Made by a program: the position numbers and the translations under genes. Positions 58,301-64,000 of a stretch of DNA of 64,000 nt are shown piece by piece; positions within the stretch are counted from its first letter, which is position 1; each line of letters begins with the position of its first letter. The notes beneath the pieces are model-generated. The model saw only the letters and a program-made list of their open reading frames with translations, ran no database searches and was not told the DNA's origin. The stretch is from Pandoraea cepalis (GTDB lineage: Bacteria > Pseudomonadota > Gammaproteobacteria > Burkholderiales > Burkholderiaceae): NCBI RefSeq assembly GCF_902459665.1, contig NZ_CABPSL010000005.1:1-64000 (forward strand), given 5' to 3'.

Positions 58301-58444
58301 AAATCCCCGGGAAACCGGGCGGTAAACGCACGATCAACCGGGGATTTGTGCGAATCACGGCAGCTTGTGCCGTGGCTTCGAATATAGCGCAACGAGGGCT
58401 CGTTGCGGCGCCGCACCGCCTTGCCGTTTCGGCAAGGTTGCGGT
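58301..58444. repeat. Cluster of inverted repeats between gltA and leuC
   Basis: Four hairpins in about 145 bases: AAATCCCCGG with CCGGGGATTT (58301-58310 and 58338-58347); CACGGCA with TGCCGTG (58356-58374); GCAACGAG with CTCGTTGC (58389-58406, 2-base loop); and CCTTGCCG with CGGCAAGG (inside 58411-58444). None has a strong T-run. They may together end gltA transcription, stabilise the mRNA end, or bind protein. Confidence 0.6.
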
Positions 58445-58488
58445 GCCGGCACGGCAAGGAGGCGCCGTGCCGAACGCCTCCGACAGGC

Positions 58489-59790
58489 TTAGCGCTTGTC
58501 GATGGTCGCGACTTCGCGCGGCGTGTGGCCGATGAACAGCTGACGCGGACGACCAATCTTCTGGTCCGGCTCACCGATCATTTCGTTCCACTGCGCGATC
58601 CAGCCCACGGTACGGGCCAGTGCGAAGATGCAGGTGAACATCGACGTCGGGATGCCCAGCGCGCGCTGAACGATACCCGAATAGAAGTCGACGTTCGGGT
58701 ACAGCTTGCGCGACACGAAGTATTCGTCTTCCAACGCGATCTTCTCGAGCTGCATGGCCAGCTTGAACAGCGGGTCGTCGTGCAGGCCCAGTTCGTTGAG
58801 CACTTCGTAGCACGTCTCGCGCATGAGCTTGGCGCGCGGGTCGTAGTTCTTGTACACGCGGTGACCGAAGCCCATGAGCTTCACGCCCGAGTTCTTGTCC
58901 TTCACCTGCTTGATGAATTCGGGGATCTTGTCCGGCGAACCGATCTGCTCGAGCATGTTCAGCGCGGCTTCGTTCGCACCGCCGTGCGCCGGGCCCCACA
59001 GACACGCGATACCGGCAGCGATACAGGCGAACGGGTTGGCACCCGACGAACCGGCCAGACGCACGGTCGACGTGGAGGCGTTCTGCTCGTGATCGGCGTG
59101 CAGGATCAGGATGCGGTCGAGGGCGCGCACCAGCACGTCGTTGACCTCGTACTCTTCGCACGGGTTCGCGAACATCATGCGCATGAAGTTCGCGCTGTAC
59201 GACAAGTCGTTGCGCGGATACACGAACGGCTGGCCGATGCTGTACTTGTACGCCATCGCGACGAGCGTCGGCAGCTTGGCCATCAGGCGGATGGCCGAGA
59301 CTTCGCGGTGCGTCGGATTGTTGATGTCCAGCGAGTCGTGATAGAACGCCGACAAGGCGCCGACCGAACCGGTCAGCACAGCCATCGGGTGCGCGTCACG
59401 ACGGAAACCGCGGAAGAAGAAGTTCATCTGCTCGTGCACCATCGTGTGACGGGTCACGGTCTTGACGAATTCGTCCTTCTGCTGGGCGTTCGGCAGTTCG
59501 CCCTTGAGCAGCAGATAGGAGGTCTCGAGGAAGTCGCAGTGGGTGGCCAACTGCTCGATCGGGTAGCCGCGATACAGCAGCTCGCCCTTGTCGCCATCGA
59601 TGTACGTGATGGCGGAATTGCACGACGCCGTCGACATGAAGCCCGGGTCATACGTAAACTTGCCGGTCTGGCCGTACAGCTTGCGGATATCGATTACATC
59701 CGGGCCCATCGTTCCCTGATAGATCGGCAGTTCGACGCTGGGCGAACCGTCAGAGAAAGATAGGGTGGCTTTAACATCAGACGGAGTCAT
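58489..59790 (-). CDS. gltA: Citrate synthase (type II, hexameric)
   Basis: Condenses oxaloacetate and acetyl-CoA to citrate. 433 residues, the length of the Gram-negative NADH-sensitive type. Catalytic His in [14 protein letters not shown] and in [14 protein letters not shown], with the catalytic Asp in the C-terminal third. Start [15 protein letters not shown]. Follows sdhE by 29 bases in the sdh-gltA cluster. Confidence 0.98.
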   Translation of the reverse strand: MTPSDVKATLSFSDGSPSVELPIYQGTMGPDVIDIRKLYGQTGKFTYDPGFMSTASCNSAITYIDGDKGELLYRGYPIEQLATHCDFLETSYLLLKGELPNAQQKDEFVKTVTRHTMVHEQMNFFFRGFRRDAHPMAVLTGSVGALSAFYHDSLDINNPTHREVSAIRLMAKLPTLVAMAYKYSIGQPFVYPRNDLSYSANFMRMMFANPCEEYEVNDVLVRALDRILILHADHEQNASTSTVRLAGSSGANPFACIAAGIACLWGPAHGGANEAALNMLEQIGSPDKIPEFIKQVKDKNSGVKLMGFGHRVYKNYDPRAKLMRETCYEVLNELGLHDDPLFKLAMQLEKIALEDEYFVSRKLYPNVDFYSGIVQRALGIPTSMFTCIFALARTVGWIAQWNEMIGEPDQKIGRPRQLFIGHTPREVATIDKR

Positions 59791-59819
59791 ATCGCTTCCT
59801 CAAAAAAATACTTAAACCC

Positions 59820-60092
59820 CTACACGGCACGCAAAAGCGCCAGCAGGCGCTGCACGTCCGGCCCGTCCAGATCCGCGTCGGGCTCTTTACGCGCTAGCAG
59901 CAGATCCATCAAATCGTTGTCGCTCAAATCGAGCAACCTGGTGAGGGCGCCCACATCCTCGTCGGTCATCGAGGCTTCGTACTTCGCGAAGAAGCGTTCG
60001 AGAATGAGGTCGTTTTCCAGCAAACCGCGGCGTGCCCGCCAACGCAGGCGGGCACGTTTGACCGGATCGGACTGGTGATTGGTATCCGGCAT
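59820..60092 (-). CDS. sdhE: FAD assembly factor SdhE
   Basis: Small cytoplasmic protein (90 residues) that promotes covalent attachment of FAD to SdhA. The conserved RGxxE motif is RGLLE (22-26), followed by NDLILERFF and DLSDNDLMDLLLARKEP. 10 bases after sdhB. Confidence 0.95.
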   Translation of the reverse strand: MPDTNHQSDPVKRARLRWRARRGLLENDLILERFFAKYEASMTDEDVGALTRLLDLSDNDLMDLLLARKEPDADLDGPDVQRLLALLRAV

Positions 60093-60102
60093 GATCGCTA
60101 GG

Positions 60103-60804
60103 TCAGACGGCGCGACGCACCATCAGCTCCTTGATCTTGCCGATGGCCTTCGTCGGGTTCAAACCCTTCGGGCATACATCCACGCAGTTCATGATCGTGT
60201 GGCAGCGGAACAGGCGGTACGGATCTTCCAGGTTGTCCAGACGCTCGCCGGTGGCCGTGTCGCGGCTATCCGCAATAAAGCGATACGCCTGCAGAAGACC
60301 GGCCGGACCGACGAACTTGTCCGGATTCCACCAGAAGCTCGGGCACGACGTGGAGCACGACGCGCAAAGAATGCATTCGTACAGACCGTCGAGCTCATCG
60401 CGCTGTTCGGGCGACTGCAGACGCTCCTTCTCCGGTGCCGGCTCGGGGTTGATCAGGTACGGCTTGATCGAGTGGTACTGGTTGAAGAAGTGCGTCATGT
60501 CGACGATCAGATCGCGAATGACGGGCAGCCCCGGCAGCGGCTTCAGCACGATCTTGTTCGGCAGATCGTTCATGTTGGTCAGGCAGGCCAGACCGTTCTT
60601 GCCGTTGATGTTCATCGCATCCGAACCGCACACGCCTTCGCGGCACGAGCGGCGGAACGCGATGCCTTCATCGAGCTTCTTGAGCTTGACCAGGGCGTCG
60701 AGCAGCATGCGCTCATGACCGTCGAGTTCGACCTCGTAGGTCTGCATGTACGGTGCGGCATCCTTGTCCGGATCGTAGCGGTAGACTTCAAAAATACGTT
60801 TCAT
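60103..60804 (-). CDS. sdhB: Succinate dehydrogenase iron-sulfur subunit
   Basis: Electron-transfer subunit of complex II with three clusters: 2Fe-2S (SCREGVCGSDAMNINGKNG), 4Fe-4S (CILCASCSTSCP) and 3Fe-4S (CHTIMNCVDVCPKGLNP). 233 residues. Lies 15 bases after sdhA. Confidence 0.98.
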   Translation of the reverse strand: MKRIFEVYRYDPDKDAAPYMQTYEVELDGHERMLLDALVKLKKLDEGIAFRRSCREGVCGSDAMNINGKNGLACLTNMNDLPNKIVLKPLPGLPVIRDLIVDMTHFFNQYHSIKPYLINPEPAPEKERLQSPEQRDELDGLYECILCASCSTSCPSFWWNPDKFVGPAGLLQAYRFIADSRDTATGERLDNLEDPYRLFRCHTIMNCVDVCPKGLNPTKAIGKIKELMVRRAV

Positions 60805-60819
60805 GATCTTGCGAATCCC

Positions 60820-62595
60820 TTAGAACGTCCGCGCCTTGGGCGGAACCGAGTCGACGGTCAGCGGCTTCAACTGCACCGGCTTGTAATCCAGACGGTTGCC
60901 TTCGCTGAAGAACAGCGAGTGGCGCATCCAGTTGGCGTCGTCGCGCTCCGGATAATCGCTGTGCGCGTGCGCGCCACGGCTTTCCTTGCGGGCTTCGGCT
61001 GCGATCATGGTGGCCTTGGCCACTTCGATCAGGTTGTCCACTTCCAGCGCTTCCATGCGCGCCGTGTTGAACACCTTCGACTTGTCCTTCAGGTGAACGT
61101 GCGACACGCGCTCGGCCACTTGCTTGATCTCGTCCACGCCTTCCTTGAGCAGGTCGGACGTGCGGAACACGCCGGCATGCTTCTGCATCGTCGCGCGGAT
61201 GTCGTTGGCGATGTCCTGTGCGTACTCGCCCGTGCTGGAGGCTTCCAGACGGCCCAGACGCGCCATGGCGTTGTCGCCGGCATCGGCGGGCAGCGGCTTG
61301 TGCTCGCCGTGGTTCTTCACGAAGTCGACGATGTGGTTACCGGCCGCACGGCCGAACACCACGAGGTCGAGCAGCGAGTTCGTGCCCAGACGGTTGGCAC
61401 CGTGGACCGACACGCACGAGCACTCGCCCACGGCGTAGAAGCCGTTGACCGGGGTCGATTCGCCGTTTTGCTGCACGACAACCTGACCGTTGTAGTTCGT
61501 CGGAATGCCACCCATCTGGTAGTGGATGGTCGGCACGACGGGGATCGGTTCCTTGATCGCGTCGACGTTGGCGAACTTCAGGGCGATTTCGCGAATCGAC
61601 GGCAGGCGCTTCATGATCGTCTCGGCACCGATGTGCGAGAGGTCGAGCAGCACGTAGTCGCCGTTCGGGCCGCAGCCACGGCCTTCCTTGATTTCCTGGT
61701 CCATCGAGCGCGACACGAAGTCACGCGGCGCCAGATCCTTCAGCGTCGGGGCATAGCGCTCCATGAAGCGCTCGCCGTTCGAGTTGCGCAGAATACCGCC
61801 CTCACCGCGCACGCCTTCGGTAATCAGCACGCCCGCACCGGCCACGCCAGTCGGGTGGAATTGCCAGAATTCCATGTCTTCGAGCGGAATGCCCGCACGC
61901 GCGGCCATGCCAAGCCCGTCACCGGTGTTGATGAACGCGTTGGTCGAGGCGGCATACACACGGCCGGCACCGCCGGTCGCGAACAGCGTGCACTTGGCTT
62001 CGAGCAGGTAGACTTCGCCGGTTTCGAGTTCGAGCGCCGACACACCGAGCACGTCGCCGTCTTCGTTGCGAATCAGGTCGAGCGCCATCCACTCCACGAA
62101 GAAGTGGGTCTTGGCCGCCACGTTCTGTTGATACAGCGTGTGCAGCAGCGCGTGACCGGTACGGTCGGCGGCCGCGCAAGCGCGCTGGACCGGCTTCTCG
62201 CCGTAATTGGCCGTGTGACCGCCGAACGGGCGCTGGTAGATCGTGCCGTCCGCGTTACGGTCGAACGGCATGCCGAAGTGTTCCAATTCGTAGACGGCGT
62301 TCGGCGCCTGACGGCACATGAACTCGATCGCATCCTGGTCGCCGAGCCAGTCGGAGCCCTTGATGGTGTCGTAGAAGTGGTAGTGCCAGTTGTCTTCGCT
62401 CATATTGCCGAGCGAGGCGCCAATGCCGCCCTGAGCGGCCACGGTATGCGAACGGGTGGGGAACACCTTGGACAGCACGGCGACCGACAGACCGGCCTTG
62501 GCCAGTTGCAGCGACGCGCGCATGCCCGAACCACCTGCGCCCACGATGACAACGTCAAAGCGACGACGCGGCAGCGAATTTTTAATTGCAGCCAT
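60820..62595 (-). CDS. sdhA: Succinate dehydrogenase flavoprotein subunit
   Basis: Catalytic subunit oxidising succinate to fumarate. 591 residues. FAD fold VVIVGAGGSGMRASLQLA (16-33); the covalent flavin His50 in RSHTVAAQGGIG; HPTGVAGAGVLITEGVRGEG and the active-site Arg in the C-terminal part (GANRLGTNSLLDLVVFGR). Matured by SdhE. Confidence 0.98.
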   Translation of the reverse strand: MAAIKNSLPRRRFDVVIVGAGGSGMRASLQLAKAGLSVAVLSKVFPTRSHTVAAQGGIGASLGNMSEDNWHYHFYDTIKGSDWLGDQDAIEFMCRQAPNAVYELEHFGMPFDRNADGTIYQRPFGGHTANYGEKPVQRACAAADRTGHALLHTLYQQNVAAKTHFFVEWMALDLIRNEDGDVLGVSALELETGEVYLLEAKCTLFATGGAGRVYAASTNAFINTGDGLGMAARAGIPLEDMEFWQFHPTGVAGAGVLITEGVRGEGGILRNSNGERFMERYAPTLKDLAPRDFVSRSMDQEIKEGRGCGPNGDYVLLDLSHIGAETIMKRLPSIREIALKFANVDAIKEPIPVVPTIHYQMGGIPTNYNGQVVVQQNGESTPVNGFYAVGECSCVSVHGANRLGTNSLLDLVVFGRAAGNHIVDFVKNHGEHKPLPADAGDNAMARLGRLEASSTGEYAQDIANDIRATMQKHAGVFRTSDLLKEGVDEIKQVAERVSHVHLKDKSKVFNTARMEALEVDNLIEVAKATMIAAEARKESRGAHAHSDYPERDDANWMRHSLFFSEGNRLDYKPVQLKPLTVDSVPPKARTF

Positions 62596-62598
62596 TCT

Positions 62599-62964
62599 TT
62601 ACACTCTCCACAGAATCTGCGCGGCATAGCCAGCACACGCCAGCAGCCAGACGATCGTCAACGTGTACAGCGCCAGTCGCACACCGACCGGCTTGACGTA
62701 GTCCATCCAGATGTCGCGCACACCGACCCACGCGTGATAGAACACCGCGAGCAGCGTGACGAACGTCGCCAGCTTCATCCACTGATGCGAAAAGATGCTT
62801 GCCCAGCCTTCGTAGGAGAAATCCTTGGCGGTGAAGAACCACACCAGCAGGATCACGGTGTACACGGCCATGATGACCGCGGTCAGACGCTGCGCCATCC
62901 AGTCGCGCAGGCCGTAGTGGGCGCCGACGACCAGGCGCTTCGAACCGATATTGTTCTGTGCCAT
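62599..62964 (-). CDS. sdhD: Succinate dehydrogenase membrane anchor subunit
   Basis: Three-helix cytochrome b anchor, 121 residues. Haem ligand His77 in FYHAWVGVRDIWMDY and quinone-site Asp84/Tyr. 3 bases before sdhA, 1 base after sdhC. Confidence 0.95.
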   Translation of the reverse strand: MAQNNIGSKRLVVGAHYGLRDWMAQRLTAVIMAVYTVILLVWFFTAKDFSYEGWASIFSHQWMKLATFVTLLAVFYHAWVGVRDIWMDYVKPVGVRLALYTLTIVWLLACAGYAAQILWRV

Positions 62965-62965
62965 C

Positions 62966-63379
62966 TTAGAACGCTCCGAACAGCTTGAGGGCGACGGCCA
63001 GCGTCAGCACCAGCGACACGACCAGCACGACCACGGCCGAATTCTTGCCGCCTTCCTTGCTCACGGCGTCGTGATTGAAGTCCATGCGCAGATGGCGCAC
63101 GCCGGCGCAGAAGTGCTGCAGGAAGCCCCACGACAGTGCCAGGATGACAAGTTTGACAAACCAGTTGGAGGCGATGCTTCGCAGAACGTCGAAGCTGAGT
63201 TCCGACGTGAGGCTCTGTTCGAACAAATAAAGCGCGAACGGCAACAGAAGGAACAAGATCACACCGCTAATACGGTGCAGAATGGACACGATCCCAGCCA
63301 GCGGGAGACGGTACGAGACAATCTGTCCAATACCGATATTCCTGTAGACTGGCCGCTCTTTTTTTACCACTTCAGCCAT
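62966..63379 (-). CDS. sdhC: Succinate dehydrogenase cytochrome b556 subunit
   Basis: Large anchor subunit, 137 residues from ATG at 63379 (MAEVVKKERPVYRNIG); an ATG four codons upstream is also open. Quinone-site SILHRISG (32-39) and the conserved HFCAGVRHLRMD with His96. Three membrane helices. First gene of sdhCDAB-sdhE. Confidence 0.95.
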   Translation of the reverse strand: MAEVVKKERPVYRNIGIGQIVSYRLPLAGIVSILHRISGVILFLLLPFALYLFEQSLTSELSFDVLRSIASNWFVKLVILALSWGFLQHFCAGVRHLRMDFNHDAVSKEGGKNSAVVVLVVSLVLTLAVALKLFGAF

Positions 63380-63410
63380 GCTAGACCCCATGTAGTTACA
63401 TCAGCCCCAG

Positions 63411-63428
63411 ATTTTAGCGCCGATTCTA
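63411..63428 (-). promoter_or_regulatory. Candidate promoter of the sdh operon
   Basis: Two -10-like boxes on the minus strand, TAGAAT (63423-63428) and TAAAAT (63411-63416), 30-50 bases before sdhC. No clear -35. They lie in the 190-base gap after the GntR gene. Confidence 0.4.
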
Positions 63429-63569
63429 GTGCGTTGCACCATACCGGTTCCAATGCTCCGGAAATTCCTGCCGGCAGCACGCACTCCGCCGCCTCTCATG
63501 CTCGACTTTCAGGCACTCACCGGCCACGACGCCGGCTCGCCCCTGGGAAGTCACCACCCTCTCAATGCG

Positions 63570-64000
63570 TCAACTCAATTCGTTCTGGTAATGATGTTCC
63601 GTCGTCACGTACCAGCCCCGGCGCACTTCCACCGGCTTGTCCCCATAAGTGTAGGAAACGCGCTCGACGCTCAACAGCGGGAACCCCTTCGGCACCTTGA
63701 GCAGATCGGCGGTCATGTCGTCCGCGGCCACGGCGCGAACTTTTTCCACGGCGCGAATCATGCGTGTGCCGAATTCATCTTCGAACAGGCCGTACATCGG
63801 CCCCTTGTATTCATTCAGCCTTTCCGCCGTCAAGCCGCGGAAAAGTGCGCCCGGCAACCAGATTTCGTCGAGCACCGTGGGACGGTCCGAGAAATCCATC
63901 ATGCGGCGGATCAGAATGACGCCATCGCCTGCGCGCAAATCGAGCTGGCGCGCGATTTCCGCCGGCGCACGCATACGGCGGCACTCGATCAGGCGGCTGG
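63570..64000 (-). CDS. GntR family transcriptional regulator, 5' end outside the window
   Basis: The UTRA effector-binding domain of a HutC-type GntR regulator: IARQLDLRAGDGVILIRRM, LDEIWLPGALFRGLTAERL and GFPLLSVERVSYTYGDKPVE. The frame stays open to base 64000 (..SRLIECRRM), so the apparent Met at 63974 is internal and the helix-turn-helix lies beyond the window. It is directly upstream of sdhC in the same orientation, which makes control of the sdh genes a reasonable guess. Confidence 0.88.
   Translation of the reverse strand, partial: SRLIECRRMRAPAEIARQLDLRAGDGVILIRRMMDFSDRPTVLDEIWLPGALFRGLTAERLNEYKGPMYGLFEDEFGTRMIRAVEKVRAVAADDMTADLLKVPKGFPLLSVERVSYTYGDKPVEVRRGWYVTTEHHYQNELS

Noticed and set aside
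60079-62988. 969-codon plus-strand ORF opposite sdhB, sdhA and sdhD
   Set aside because: Long only because GC-rich third positions remove stops in the antisense frame; the sdh genes are unmistakable.
1-64000. Search for CRISPR arrays, insertion sequences, prophage and secretion-system genes
   Set aside because: No spaced repeats, transposases, integrases or terminal inverted repeats were seen; composition and gene content are uniformly core-like.

Overview
This window is a run of core chromosome from a high-GC betaproteobacterium of the order Burkholderiales. The gene order sdhCDAB-sdhE-gltA / leuC-entericidin-leuD-leuB-asd-fimV-truA-trpF-trpB-methyltransferase-trpA-accD-folC-dedD-cvpA-purF-metZ is the arrangement known from Burkholderia and its relatives. 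The protein sequences would fit Pandoraea, but the genus is an inference. There are no insertion sequences, prophages, CRISPR arrays or rRNA genes. Bases 1-84 are not genomic: they are an Illumina P7 index adapter with an 18-base poly-T end, so this is the end of an assembled contig. The right end simply runs off the window inside a regulator gene.

Layout: 85-1846, dnaX (cut at its 3' end by the adapter) behind the SRP RNA gene ffs. 2134-5090, trxA, rho and a cytoplasmic TPR protein. 5290-8739, a Fur-boxed ferric-iron binding protein, a patatin-like lipoprotein and an NlpC/P60 peptidoglycan hydrolase. 9051-14803, the oligopeptide ABC importer yejABEF. 15079-17696, an LpxO-type hydroxylase, an MdfA-like efflux pump and an FKBP, followed by tRNA-Ser(GCT). 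18135-24904, lysC, tilS, accA, an AlkA-type glycosylase with a histone-like tail and cysS, all leftward. 25151-27951, a TPR protein, periplasmic and cytoplasmic cyclophilins and lpxH, rightward. 28035-33614, cysE, trmJ, suhB, gltX and an AraC regulator. 33843-37007, a phosphoethanolamine transferase converging on gabD. 37244-58207, the long leftward block for Met, purine, folate, fatty acid, Trp, Asp-family and Leu synthesis. 58489-64000, citrate synthase, succinate dehydrogenase and a GntR regulator.

Functionally the window is dominated by amino acid biosynthesis, the TCA cycle, both carboxyltransferase subunits of acetyl-CoA carboxylase (accA and accD, about 23 kb apart) and envelope maintenance (LpxH, LpxO, phosphoethanolamine transferase, Yej importer, NlpC hydrolase, DedD, FimV, entericidin).

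The most interesting signals are regulatory. A SAM-II riboswitch followed by an intrinsic terminator precedes metZ-hisC. A terminator lies in the gltX leader inside a 27-codon upstream ORF whose stop overlaps the gltX start. A near-consensus promoter with two perfect palindromes precedes the NlpC gene. An orphan DNA methyltransferase is embedded between trpB and trpA. No wholly new multi-gene system was recognised.
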